Shown here piece after piece: positions 35,357 to 44,132 of a stretch of 64,000 bases of DNA (position 1 is its first letter; each line of letters begins with the position of its first letter). The stretch covers positions 1-64,000 of the forward strand of contig CAYSJJ010000001.1 of the NCBI GenBank assembly GCA_964431365.1, given 5' to 3'. Under the pieces are notes generated by a model. The model was not told the origin of the DNA. It made no database searches and worked only from the letters and a program-made list of their open reading frames with translations. The translations under genes were made by a program, and so were the position numbers. Source of the DNA: Geomobilibacter sp964431365 (GTDB taxonomy: Bacteria > Desulfobacterota > Desulfuromonadia > Geobacterales > DSM-12255).

Positions 35357-35641
35357 ATGGCAACCGGAAACCACCACATCATCGGGTACGGCAGGCTGAC
35401 GGCGGTCTGGCTGGCCCTTCTCGTCCTCACCGGACTGACCGTCGCGGTCTCGCGCCTGGAGATCGGCATCGGCCACGTCTGGGGCTCGCTGGCCATCGCC
35501 TCGGTCAAGGCGGGGCTGGTGATCGCCTTCTTCATGCACATGCGCTACGAGGGAAGGCTGCTGCGCTGGCTCCTGTTCGTCGCCCTGCTGACCCTGGCCA
35601 TCTTCATCGGCCTCACCTTTTTCGACGTGCTCTATCGCTGA
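35357..35641 (+). CDS. Cytochrome c oxidase subunit IV (prokaryotic type)
   Basis: A 94-residue protein with three membrane helices (about 15-33, 42-60, 68-90), the pattern of COX4-pro subunits, including VKAGLVIAFFMHMRYEG. It is an accessory assembly subunit. GTAGGAGGC precedes the start. It sits between subunit III and the delayed subunit II. Confidence 0.9.
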   Translation: MATGNHHIIGYGRLTAVWLALLVLTGLTVAVSRLEIGIGHVWGSLAIASVKAGLVIAFFMHMRYEGRLLRWLLFVALLTLAIFIGLTFFDVLYR

Positions 35642-35650
35642 GGAAGCTCC

Positions 35651-36862
35651 GTGGACCCAAACCTGATTACCACAACCCAAGCGGTCGACCCGGTGTTCAT
35701 CTTCATCCTCGGGGTCTCCATCGTGCTCCTCATCGGCATCACGGCGACCACGGTGGGGTTTGTCATCCGCTACCACCGGAGCCGCGCCCCGGTGGCGACC
35801 TCCCGGGCGGACGGGAACCTCTGGCTGGAGATCGTCTGGACCGTGCTCCCCACGGCGCTGGTGCTGGCCATGTTCTATTACGGCTGGTCCGGGTATCTGA
35901 CGCTGCGTCAGGTCCCCAGGAATGCCGTGCAGGTGACCGCCACGGCCCGTACCTGGAGCTGGAGCTTCACCTATGCCAATGGCAAGACCAGCCCCAAGCT
36001 CTATGTGCCGGCGGGGAAACCGGTGCTGGTCAATCTCGTTTCCCAGGACGTGCTGCACGGCTTCTATCTCCCGGCGTTCCGGGTCAAGCGGGATGTGGTC
36101 CCGGGAATGAAGAACCACGCCTGGTTCGTGGCCGACAAGCCCGGCTCCTATGACCTCTTCTGTTCCGTCTACTGCGGCACCGGCCACTCCGGGATGATCA
36201 CCACCGTGGAGGCGCTTCCTCCGGCGCAGTTTGCCGCCTGGCTGCAGCAGGGGGGGGGCGGAGGGAAGGAACATGGCGGCAAGGAGCTGCTGGAGAAGCA
36301 TGGCTGTCTCGGCTGTCACTCCCTGGACGGCACGCCGAAGGTCGGTCCGACCCTGAAGGGTATCTGGGGACGGAGCGTTACGGTCGTCACCGGCGGCACG
36401 GAGCGGACCATCACCGTGGACGAGGCGTATCTGCGCCGTTCACTCCTGGAGCCGAACGCCGACGTGGTCAAGGGGTTCCCGCCGGTGATGCCGGCCTTCA
36501 GCGGCAAGCTGACCGACGCCGAGATCGCGGTGATCATCGATTTCCTGCGCAGCGGCGGCGAAACCCACCCGAAGCCGGACGGAGCGAAACTGGCCAAGGA
36601 GAAGGGGTGCCTGGCCTGCCACTCCCTGGACGGGACGCGCGGCGTCGGCCCCACCTTCAAGGGGCTCTACAACAGCCGAGTCACGGTGCTGCAGGGCGGC
36701 ACCCGGCTCATCGTCACCGCCGACGACGCCTATCTGCGGGAGTCGATCACCAAGCCGATGGCGAAGGTGGTCGAGGGGTACCAGCCGATCATGCCGCTCT
36801 TTCCCGATCTGAAGGATGACGAGGTCGAGGCGCTGGTGGAGTTCATCGAGGGGATACGGTGA
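35651..36862 (+). CDS. Cytochrome c oxidase subunit II with two C-terminal haem c domains
   Basis: The 403-residue protein has two N-terminal helices (about 14-38 and 57-77), then a cupredoxin domain with the complete CuA site CSVYCGTGHSGM near residue 171. Two c-type cytochrome domains follow, with CLGCH near 219 and CLACH near 320. The two domains are alike (each CHSLDGT, then PTLKG/PTFKG and a VVKGFPPVMP/VVEGYQPIMP Met region), so they arose by duplication. CuA shows it accepts electrons from cytochrome c rather than quinol. GTG start after AGGAAG. Its position after subunits I, III and IV is unusual. Confidence 0.93.
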   Translation: MDPNLITTTQAVDPVFIFILGVSIVLLIGITATTVGFVIRYHRSRAPVATSRADGNLWLEIVWTVLPTALVLAMFYYGWSGYLTLRQVPRNAVQVTATARTWSWSFTYANGKTSPKLYVPAGKPVLVNLVSQDVLHGFYLPAFRVKRDVVPGMKNHAWFVADKPGSYDLFCSVYCGTGHSGMITTVEALPPAQFAAWLQQGGGGGKEHGGKELLEKHGCLGCHSLDGTPKVGPTLKGIWGRSVTVVTGGTERTITVDEAYLRRSLLEPNADVVKGFPPVMPAFSGKLTDAEIAVIIDFLRSGGETHPKPDGAKLAKEKGCLACHSLDGTRGVGPTFKGLYNSRVTVLQGGTRLIVTADDAYLRESITKPMAKVVEGYQPIMPLFPDLKDDEVEALVEFIEGIR

Positions 36863-37680
36863 GCCCCCCCCTTCTGCGGCTGTTCCGTCTGCGGCTGTCG
36901 CTCCTGAACGGCGTGGCAGCCGTGGGAGGGTACAGCCTCTTTCCCGCAGCGTCCTCACCGACAGGGTGGTGGCCGCTCTTCACCGGCGTGACGCTCCTGG
37001 CCGCCGGGGCTTCTGCCCTCAACCAGGTGCTTGAGCACGACCTTGACCGGCTGATGGTCCGCACCAGCGGGCGCCCCATTCCCCGTGGCGACCTGTCGCC
37101 GTCAGCAGGGGTTGCAATCGGCGTCGCCGCTCTCCTGGCCGGACTCCTGCTGCTCGCTGCCTTTGGCGGCCTGCGTCCCTCCCTGCTTGGAGCGGGGGCG
37201 GTGGCCTGGTACCTGGGGCTTTACACGCCTCTCAAGCGCCATACCCCCTTTGCCCTGGCCGTCGGCGCTGTCTGCGGTGCCGTGCCGCCGGTCATCGGCT
37301 GGTGCTCTGCCGGCGGGGCGCCCGGCGACTACCCCATCATGCTCCTTGCCGGTCTCCTCTACCTCTGGCAGATCCCCCATTTCTGGCTCTTCCAGCGTCG
37401 GCACGAGGAGGATTACCGGCGCGCCGGCCTCCCCCTGTTCGTTCCAGGGGTGGCCGGAGGAGCTCCCGCTCCCCTCTGCCGGCTCTGGCTCCTGGCCCTG
37501 GCCGCGGCAGCCGCGATGCTGCCGGCCTTCGGCGTCATCGGGGGGGATTCCGCCCGTTGGTACCTGGTTATTCCTCTCGGGCTCGGCATTCTCGCCGCCA
37601 CGCTTTCGGAGAGACTCCTCGGCTCCTGTATCAACCTCTTCCCGCTGCTGGTGACCATGGCGCTCGTCATGCAGCGGTGA
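36859..37680 (+). CDS. ctaB: Protohaem IX farnesyltransferase (haem O synthase)
   Basis: This 273-residue UbiA-family enzyme adds a farnesyl tail to haem b to make haem O. Motifs are NQVLEHDLDRLMVRTSGRP (first Asp-rich) near residue 55 and YTPLKRHTP with a second conserved region. About eight membrane helices. GTG 36859 overlaps the subunit II stop. No haem A synthase (ctaA) lies in the operon, so haem A, if made, needs a gene elsewhere. Confidence 0.92.
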   Translation: MSPPLLRLFRLRLSLLNGVAAVGGYSLFPAASSPTGWWPLFTGVTLLAAGASALNQVLEHDLDRLMVRTSGRPIPRGDLSPSAGVAIGVAALLAGLLLLAAFGGLRPSLLGAGAVAWYLGLYTPLKRHTPFALAVGAVCGAVPPVIGWCSAGGAPGDYPIMLLAGLLYLWQIPHFWLFQRRHEEDYRRAGLPLFVPGVAGGAPAPLCRLWLLALAAAAAMLPAFGVIGGDSARWYLVIPLGLGILAATLSERLLGSCINLFPLLVTMALVMQR

Positions 37681-37792
37681 TCACGGTTTTCCCCAGATAA
37701 CGTCCCCCTCCTACCTTTTCCTTTGCCTTGGGCACGCCTTAGGGCTACAATTGGTCGCTACAAATATCCATCCACACCAAAGGACCCCACCC

Positions 37793-38938
37793 ATGGCCCA
37801 ACAAGCCCTAGCCACCTACTTCGCTTCGCCGGAGCGGACCGACGACCGTGATCTCGTTCGCCTCCATGGGTTGCTGGCCGCCGACAGCGGGCTCTGCTCG
37901 GTAATCGACGCCATGCCCGAACTGGTGATGGTGGTGGGAGAAACCAGGCAGATTCTGCTCGGCAACCGGGCCATGAGCGAGTTCGCGGCCTCCCAGGGGT
38001 GTGAAGCGTTGCTCGGACTGCGGCCAGGCGAGCTCTTCTCGTGCCAGCATGCCATGTCCGCCCCTTCGGGGTGTGGGACCGGCGAGCCCTGCAGCACGTG
38101 CGGGGCGTTAGAGGCGATCCTGGAGGCGCTCGAGGGTGACCGCGCCAGTTACGAGTGCCGCGTGCTGCGACAGCTTCCCCAAGGGATGGAGGCGCTCGAT
38201 CTGAAGGTGTGGGGTACCCCGTTCTGCTGGAACGGTGAATCGCTGGCCCTGGTGGTGGCCGTTGACATCAGTGACGAAAAACGGCGGAAGGTGCTGGAAC
38301 GGATATTCTTCCACGACGTCCTCAATACGGCCGGCGCCATCAACAGCCTGACCGAACTGCTGGTCGACGGGATACTGACCTTCGACCAGGCCAAAGAGAC
38401 CCTCGTCGACTCGGTCAGGACCCTGGTCAGTGAAATCAGGGATCAGCGGGAGCTCCTCGCGGCCGAGAGCAACGAGTTGACGGTACGGACGTCGCCGGTG
38501 CATTCGCGCCTGTTTCTCGAAGCGATGGCCGGCACGTACCGGCACACCCATCTCGGCCGGGAGCGGGAGATCCTTATCCACCCGACCTCGGCGGAGACCA
38601 TCTTCTTCAGCGACGAACGGCTCTTCGGCCGGGTTATCGGCAACCTCGTCAAGAATGCCCTGGAGGCGGTGGGAGAGGGAGGGGTGGTAACCCTCGGCTG
38701 CACCGTCGAGGAGAACAAGGTCTCCTTCTGGTGCCATAATCCCGGCCACATTCCGCACGAAGTCCAGTTGCAGATATTTCAGCGCTCGTTTTCCACCAAG
38801 GAACTGGGCAGAGGCATCGGTACCTATAGTGTCAAACTGCTGACCGAGCGTTACCTGAAAGGGCGGGCCTCCTTCGTCTCCGACGCCGCCGCGGGAACCA
38901 CCTTCTCCGTCACACTCCCCCTCGATATCCGTCACTGA
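37793..38938 (+). CDS. PAS sensor histidine kinase with a cysteine-rich PAS insert
   Basis: The 381-residue soluble kinase has a PAS domain (about 30-170) and a kinase core (H-box FFHDVLNTAGAINSL near 173; N-box NLVKNALEAVG; late G-boxes TKELGRGIGTYSVK and GTTFSVTLPL). Inside the PAS lies a Cys/His group: CQHA, GCG, then CSTCG, which might bind a metal or a cofactor. No membrane helix is seen, so it senses a cytoplasmic cue. AAAGGA (37779-37784) sets ATG 37793. No response regulator adjoins. Confidence 0.85.
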   Translation: MAQQALATYFASPERTDDRDLVRLHGLLAADSGLCSVIDAMPELVMVVGETRQILLGNRAMSEFAASQGCEALLGLRPGELFSCQHAMSAPSGCGTGEPCSTCGALEAILEALEGDRASYECRVLRQLPQGMEALDLKVWGTPFCWNGESLALVVAVDISDEKRRKVLERIFFHDVLNTAGAINSLTELLVDGILTFDQAKETLVDSVRTLVSEIRDQRELLAAESNELTVRTSPVHSRLFLEAMAGTYRHTHLGREREILIHPTSAETIFFSDERLFGRVIGNLVKNALEAVGEGGVVTLGCTVEENKVSFWCHNPGHIPHEVQLQIFQRSFSTKELGRGIGTYSVKLLTERYLKGRASFVSDAAAGTTFSVTLPLDIRH

Positions 38939-38993
38939 TCCTGTCGCGCGCCGCAGTCGGTTTACGGCGCCGCACCTGTTTTCCCATTCCCGT

Positions 38994-39022
38994 TTGACAA
39001 ACCGGCCCCGGTGCTCTATGTA
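38994..39022 (+). promoter_or_regulatory. Sigma-70 promoter of the BioD-like/DRTGG gene
   Basis: TTGACA (38994-38999) and TATGTA (39017-39022) are 17 bases apart, a near-consensus promoter 45 bases ahead of the start codon at 39067. Confidence 0.65.
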
Positions 39023-39066
39023 CACTTACACCGGTTCGCCCGGTTCATTCTCCCTGGAAGGGACCC

Positions 39067-40173
39067 ATGGCGCGAAGAATCTTCATAGCAGCCACCGGCC
39101 AGAACTGCGGGAAGACCACCACCAGCCTCTCGCTGCTTCACCTGGCGCGAAGGACGTACGGTCGTGTCGGCTTCATCAAGCCCCTCGGTCCCAAACCGGC
39201 CATGCTGCGCGGAATCCCCGTCGACAAGGATGCCGCGCTGGTCGCCCAGGTATTCGGCCTCCAGCGGGACCTGCGCTTCATGTCGCCGGTGGTGGTCTAC
39301 CCCGACACCACCCGCAAGGTCATCGACGGCGAGGTCTCGGCCTCAGAGCTGCAGGAGCGGATACTGCACGCCTATGCCGAACTGGAGAAGCGGTGCGACT
39401 TCATCGTCATCGAGGGGTCGGGGCACCCCGGGGTCGGGTCGGTGCTGAAGCTGTCCAATGCCCGCATTGCCCGGCTGCTGGATGCGCCGGTGCTTATGGT
39501 CACCGGTGGCGGGGTGGGGAACGTGGTGGATACGGTCAGCATGAACCTGGCGCTCTTTGAAAAGGAGGGGGCCGAGGTGCGGGCTCTCCTGGCCAACAAG
39601 CTGATCGCGGAGAAGCGGGTGAGTATCCTCGATTATCTGCGACGAGCCCTGGTCAACGAACCGCTGACCGTCCTCGGCGGCTTCGATTACCAGCCGGTCC
39701 TGGCCAACCCGACCCTGCGCCGCGTTTCAAAGCTCCTCGACCTCCCGTTGAACGGGAATCGGCGCGACATGGGGAGGATCATCCACAATGTCCAGATCGG
39801 TGCCGCCTCTACCCAGCGGGTGACCGAGCTGCTCAGGCCGTCTACCCTCCTGATCGTCACCAGCAGCCGCGACGAACTGCTGGTCACCCTGGCCAACCTC
39901 TACCAGATGCCGGAGTACCGGTCGCAGATCGTCGGCCTGGTGATCCCCGGCATCATTCCGGTCAGCACCATCACGCAACGGATCCTCGACCGGAGCAACA
40001 TCCCGTACCTCCGCACCCATAGCCACACTACAGCCGAGCTGCACAGGGTTCTCACCGAGGACGTCTCCAAGATCACCGTCGAGGATACCGAGAAACTTGA
40101 CCTGGTCCGGTCGCTGGCGGAAAGGAGTCTCGACTTCGACGCCCTGGATGAGCTCTTTGCCCCCCGGTCCTGA
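39067..40173 (+). CDS. BioD-like P-loop plus DRTGG domain protein, paralogue 1
   Basis: The 368-residue cytoplasmic protein has an N-terminal dethiobiotin-synthetase-like P-loop domain (ATGQNCGKTTTSL near residue 8, GFIKPLGPK, VDKDAAL, and VIEGSGHPGVGS) and a C-terminal DRTGG-type region (about 220-340; VTSSRDELLVTLANLY). The same two domains form the N-terminal regulatory half of long phosphotransacetylases (Pta), but the catalytic PTA domain is missing. Function is unknown; sensing of a nucleotide or acyl metabolite is plausible. A close paralogue lies at 42951-44093 on the opposite strand. Confidence 0.8.
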   Translation: MARRIFIAATGQNCGKTTTSLSLLHLARRTYGRVGFIKPLGPKPAMLRGIPVDKDAALVAQVFGLQRDLRFMSPVVVYPDTTRKVIDGEVSASELQERILHAYAELEKRCDFIVIEGSGHPGVGSVLKLSNARIARLLDAPVLMVTGGGVGNVVDTVSMNLALFEKEGAEVRALLANKLIAEKRVSILDYLRRALVNEPLTVLGGFDYQPVLANPTLRRVSKLLDLPLNGNRRDMGRIIHNVQIGAASTQRVTELLRPSTLLIVTSSRDELLVTLANLYQMPEYRSQIVGLVIPGIIPVSTITQRILDRSNIPYLRTHSHTTAELHRVLTEDVSKITVEDTEKLDLVRSLAERSLDFDALDELFAPRS

Positions 40174-40190
40174 CCATCCCGACGTCACGA

Positions 40191-41453
40191 GTGGAAACCA
40201 TGCCTGATTCGAGCCGGCTCCGCCGCCAGCGCTGGGTGATTTTCGGCGTACTGGCGCTGATCTACATTCTGGTCTATTTTTACCGGGTCTCGCTGGCGGT
40301 GGTAGCGGGCGATATCGCCCGGGAGCTCCGGCTTACCCCCCAGCAGCTCGGCGCCCTGTCGGGCATCCTCTTCTACGTCTATGGTGTTGCCCAGATCCCG
40401 CTGGGGCCGATGATCGACCGGCTGGGAGGCCGGCTGGTCATCAGCGGTAGCGGGGTGCTTACCGCGGCCGGCGGCATACTCTTCTCCCGGGCGGCAAGCT
40501 TGGAAACGGCCATGGCTGCCCGGGTGCTGATCGGTATCGGCACCGCCTCGGTGCTGATGGCCACCTTCACGATATTCAGCCATTGGTATTCCCGGAAGGA
40601 GTTCGGCCGGGTCTCGGGCTTCATGGTGGCGGTCGGCAACCTGGGGAACCTGCTGGGTACGGCACCGCTGGCGCTGGCCGTGGCGGCCTTTGGCTGGCGC
40701 ACGTCGTTCCTGGCCATCGGGATCGTCCAGGTGCTGGTCACCCTCCTGGTTTTCGGCCTGGTACGCGACCGTCCACCCCGACACTCCACGGATGCGGCGC
40801 CGGACGCCGCCCCCCACGTCGGCATGCTGGCCGCCTGGAAGAACATCTTCGGCACGCCGGATTTCTGGCTGCTCGGCTTGATTGCATTTTTCTGGTACGG
40901 CAATTACCTGGCGCTCCAGGGACTCTGGGGCGGCCCCTACCTGATGGAGGTACTGCAGTTCTCCCGCGAGGCCACCGGCCGGATGCTGATGTGCACCTCC
41001 CTCGGGTTCATCGCCGGCAGCACCATGATCGACACCGTTGCCCGCCGGCTGTTCCGCTCCTACAAGAAGACCCTGGTGGCGGGACAACTGATGCTGATGC
41101 TGTTCATGAGCTGCTTTCTGGGGGGTGCCGAGGCCCTGTCACAGCCGATCCTCGCTCTGCTCTTCTTCGTCATCGGCCTGGCGGTATCCAGCGGCGTGAT
41201 GATCTACCCGATCGTCCGGAGCATGTTCCCGGTGCGGATCGTCGGGACGGCGCTCACCTCCCTCAACTTCTTCGTCCTGATGGGGGCGGCGGTCACCCAG
41301 CAGGTCATGGGTCTGATCGTCGGCCACTTCCCGCGAGGGGCCAGCGGCGTCATTCCCCGGGCGTTCCATGCCGCCTTCCTCTTCCCGGTCATCGGGCTTG
41401 CCGTGGCAATCGTCTGCTATCTGTTCGCCCGGGATTATTCCGAGCAGAACTGA
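40191..41453 (+). CDS. Major facilitator superfamily transporter
   Basis: The 420-residue protein has twelve predicted helices in two halves, with a central loop near residues 190-210. The first-half loop reads GPMIDRLGGRLVIS, an MFS signature, and RVLIGIGTASVLMATFTIFS resembles the anion/organophosphate-type group. The substrate is not clear. It is 17 bases after the BioD-like gene and may share its transcript. GTG 40191 or ATG 40200 could start it; neither has a strong ribosome site. Confidence 0.85.
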   Translation: METMPDSSRLRRQRWVIFGVLALIYILVYFYRVSLAVVAGDIARELRLTPQQLGALSGILFYVYGVAQIPLGPMIDRLGGRLVISGSGVLTAAGGILFSRAASLETAMAARVLIGIGTASVLMATFTIFSHWYSRKEFGRVSGFMVAVGNLGNLLGTAPLALAVAAFGWRTSFLAIGIVQVLVTLLVFGLVRDRPPRHSTDAAPDAAPHVGMLAAWKNIFGTPDFWLLGLIAFFWYGNYLALQGLWGGPYLMEVLQFSREATGRMLMCTSLGFIAGSTMIDTVARRLFRSYKKTLVAGQLMLMLFMSCFLGGAEALSQPILALLFFVIGLAVSSGVMIYPIVRSMFPVRIVGTALTSLNFFVLMGAAVTQQVMGLIVGHFPRGASGVIPRAFHAAFLFPVIGLAVAIVCYLFARDYSEQN

Positions 41454-41476
41454 GCAGTCGGTCGTGTGGCTGAATG

Positions 41477-41506
41477 CAGAAAAGGCGGCAAAGGCCGCCT
41501 TTTCTG
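41477..41506. terminator. Bidirectional terminator
   Basis: CAGAAAAGGCGGC and GCCGCCTTTTCTG form a 13-base stem with a four-base loop, flanked by A- and T-runs inside the stem base. It separates the convergent MFS and SlyD-like genes. Confidence 0.7.
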
Positions 41507-41527
41507 TCTGAACGTGTGAAGGGGGGA

Positions 41528-42040
41528 CTAGAGGATTTCCACCAGCTGCAGTTCGAAGGTGAGATCTTCGCCGGCCAACGGGTGGTTGGCGTCGAAGGTG
41601 ATGCTGTCGTCGGTCACCGCGGTGACGGTGACGCCGAAATCGTCGTGCTCCTCGTTGGAGAGGACGAGTTCATCCCCCACCTCGGGATTGAGGTCTGCCG
41701 GTACGTCGCTGCGGGGAACGGTGAAGACCTTCTCCTCGTCGCGCTCGCCAAAGGCGTCTACAGCCGGAACGACAACTTTCCGCGTCTCCCCGGGAGCCAT
41801 GCCGATGAGTGCCTCTTCGATCTGGGTGAAGAACTCGCCCGAACCGATGGTCAGTTCCATGGGGCCGGTTTCGCAGCCGCAGCCGCAATCGTCGTCGCAA
41901 TCATCGTGATCGCAGTCGCTGGATTCGCATTCTTCTGAACTGCATTCGTCTCCTTCAAGGGTTGAATCGAACACCGTGCCGTCCGCCAGCATGCCGGTGT
42001 AATCGAATTTTACCTTATCGCCCTGTTTTGCCTGTGCCAT
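41528..42040 (-). CDS. SlyD-like FKBP prolyl isomerase with internal Cys/Asp-rich insert
   Basis: The 170-residue protein has the SlyD/FkpB layout: KVKFDYTGMLADGTVFDST, then IGSGEFFTQIEEALIGM, and an insert-in-flap domain (about 85-140). The odd part is residues 31-58, between the first strands of the FKBP fold: seven cysteines (33, 38, 43, 48, 52, 54, 56), one His and many Asp/Glu. Escherichia coli SlyD binds nickel with a C-terminal Cys/His tail; here the tail is absent and the metal-like cluster is internal. AAAGGATC lies before ATG 42040; longer in-frame starts lack a site. Confidence 0.88.
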   Translation of the reverse strand: MAQAKQGDKVKFDYTGMLADGTVFDSTLEGDECSSEECESSDCDHDDCDDDCGCGCETGPMELTIGSGEFFTQIEEALIGMAPGETRKVVVPAVDAFGERDEEKVFTVPRSDVPADLNPEVGDELVLSNEEHDDFGVTVTAVTDDSITFDANHPLAGEDLTFELQLVEIL

Positions 42041-42202
42041 TTCGTGATCCTTTTTCTGGTGATAGTCTGCAGCCTTGGCTGTCATGACGTTAGAGTACGG
42101 GGAAGTGGGATAAAGGTCCACAAAATTTTTTTGCCGCCGCGGCCGTTTCAGAATTGGCTCGGACAACCGAAGAACTTAGGAAATATGCATGAGAGGTGCT
42201 GC

Positions 42203-42910
42203 ATGGCTACCGAAGCCTATCGTGAGTTGATCGTCGCCTCGAAGGTCGATGATGAGGCATCCATTATCGACCTGTTCAGGGAAATTGCCGAAAACGACCG
42301 GGACGCGACGGTCACGATGCTGAACATCTACAAAGAGCTCCCCATTACCAACACAGCGACAATCTTCGACATCAAGGGGAAGAACCTGGAATTCAAGACT
42401 ACCCCCCTGCAGCTGGCAGCGGCTCATCACAGCGGCGAAACGCTGATCCAGGCCCCCTTCCTCAATACCAGCATCATCGGCAAGGTGATCTACGTGGATC
42501 ACGCCCACGGCCTGGTGGGGCTGGGGAATCTCTCCTATGCAGAGGTATTCTACGACAAGCGGAATGCGGTGCGGGTAAGGCTGCGGATCCCCTTGAACGT
42601 GACCCTCGACGCCGACGGGGCCAAGGTGTCGGGGATGATGCGCGATGTCTCCCTCGGCGGCTGCGGGGTTACTACCCTGGCCGGGCCGACGCTGGAGCGG
42701 GCGAGCAACGTGAAGCTCCATATCAAGCTGTTCGAAAACGATACCGTGGTGGAAGCGGATATCCCGTCCCGGATCGTCCGGCTCGGGGAAGGCCCCCCTT
42801 ACGACTGCGGCATCACGTTTCTGCACACCGCGGAGACCGAGCGGATCCTCTCCATGTTCATCTACCGGCGTCAGCTGGAGATCATCCGTGAGCTGAAGGA
42901 GAAGGCCTGA
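42203..42910 (+). CDS. PilZ-domain protein, probable cyclic di-GMP receptor
   Basis: The 235-residue protein has an N-terminal YcgR-like region (about 20-115) and a PilZ domain (about 118-225). Both parts of the cyclic di-GMP site are visible: arginines in NAVRVRLRIPL and the DVSLGGCGV motif. It should act in the cytoplasm, perhaps on motility or exopolysaccharide. ATG 42203 with GAGAGGT upstream is chosen; an in-frame ATG at 42185 is the alternative. It is divergent from the SlyD-like gene and convergent with the second BioD-like gene. Confidence 0.88.
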   Translation: MATEAYRELIVASKVDDEASIIDLFREIAENDRDATVTMLNIYKELPITNTATIFDIKGKNLEFKTTPLQLAAAHHSGETLIQAPFLNTSIIGKVIYVDHAHGLVGLGNLSYAEVFYDKRNAVRVRLRIPLNVTLDADGAKVSGMMRDVSLGGCGVTTLAGPTLERASNVKLHIKLFENDTVVEADIPSRIVRLGEGPPYDCGITFLHTAETERILSMFIYRRQLEIIRELKEKA

Positions 42911-42950
42911 CAACGGGCGGAGCGGCCAGTGACTGATACCGCTTCGGCTG

Positions 42951-44093
42951 TCAGGCGGCACGGGCCGCTGGCAGGGGGATGGCGGCTGCAGGGACACCGG
43001 CATCCAGCAGGCTTTCGATGGCGGCGAAATCGATGACCTGCTCCGCCTGACCGGTGATCAGGGAGATCTTTTCCGTGTCTTCCGCCACGATCTTGGAGAC
43101 ATGGCCGTTCAGGGCCGAGAAGACCTCCGCGGTGGTCTGCTCGATCCGGATATGGGGGATGCCGCTGTCGTCGATGATCTTCTGGGTGATGGCCGAAACC
43201 GGTGCGTGGCCGGGAACGACGATGCCGGCAATCTTCTCGCGGTAGGCGGGTATGTTGTACAGCGACGACAGGGTCACCAGGAGTTCGTCGCGGGAGCTGG
43301 TGGTGATGAGCAGGGTCGACTCCCGGAGATTGTCGATGACCTTCTGGGAGGAGGCCGCTCCCAGCTGGATGTTGTGGATGATCCGCTGCTTCTGGCCCTG
43401 GTCGCCGTGCAGCGGATGGGCCAACAGCCGGGCAACACTCTGCAGGGTCGGATCGGCCAGTACCGGCGAGTAATCGAATGCCCCGCTGACCCGAATGCCG
43501 CTTTCGGCAAAGAACTTTTCCAGGTAGGCGAGGGACGACTCCCGCTTCTCCGGCAGGAGCTTGTTGACCAGAAGCATCCGCACCTGAACGCCCGCCTCCT
43601 TGTACAGGGCGATGTTGAGCCGGGCCGAGTCGATGACGTTGCCGATGCCGCCGCCAGCCACCATGACCACCGGCGCGTTCACCAGCTTGGCCATGTCGGC
43701 GTTGTTGAGACCGATGACCGACCCAACGCCCCCATGGCCGGCCCCCTCCACGAGGAGCAGGTCGCAGCGGGACTCCAGTTCCCGGCAGGCCGCGACGATC
43801 CGCTCGGCTGCCCACTCCCGGCAGAGCTCACCGTCCAGATACCGTTTCGTCGAGCCTTTACCCAGTACCAGCGGCGACATGAGTGCGATCTGCTCTTCCA
43901 GCCCGAAGACGGTGGCCATGAGGGCGGCGTCCTTGTCCACCACCACACCGCCGAACTCCTGGCACTTGGGGCCGAGCGGCTTGATGTAGCCGACCCTGCC
44001 ATAGCGCTGCCGGGCCAGATGCATGAGCGAGAGGCTGATGGTGGTCTTGCCGCAATGTTGGCCCGTTGCCGCGATGAACAGCTTTTTGCACAT
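42951..44093 (-). CDS. BioD-like P-loop plus DRTGG domain protein, paralogue 2
   Basis: The 380-residue protein is a full-length paralogue of the protein at 39067: ATGQHCGKTTISL, GYIKPLGPK, VDKDAAL, VEGAGHGGVGSV, then VTTSSRD-like ITTSSRDELLVTLSSLY in the DRTGG region, and a similar end (VAEDTEKISLITGQAEQVIDF against VEDTEKLDLVRSLAERSLDF). It too lacks a phosphotransacetylase domain. AGGAG lies 10 bases before ATG 44093. Its promoter and a perfect inverted repeat lie just upstream at 44133-44190. Confidence 0.8.
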   Translation of the reverse strand: MCKKLFIAATGQHCGKTTISLSLMHLARQRYGRVGYIKPLGPKCQEFGGVVVDKDAALMATVFGLEEQIALMSPLVLGKGSTKRYLDGELCREWAAERIVAACRELESRCDLLLVEGAGHGGVGSVIGLNNADMAKLVNAPVVMVAGGGIGNVIDSARLNIALYKEAGVQVRMLLVNKLLPEKRESSLAYLEKFFAESGIRVSGAFDYSPVLADPTLQSVARLLAHPLHGDQGQKQRIIHNIQLGAASSQKVIDNLRESTLLITTSSRDELLVTLSSLYNIPAYREKIAGIVVPGHAPVSAITQKIIDDSGIPHIRIEQTTAEVFSALNGHVSKIVAEDTEKISLITGQAEQVIDFAAIESLLDAGVPAAAIPLPAARAA

Positions 44094-44132
44094 AGGGTGA
44101 ACACTCCTGCCGAAAGTGTCGATTTTAAATCC

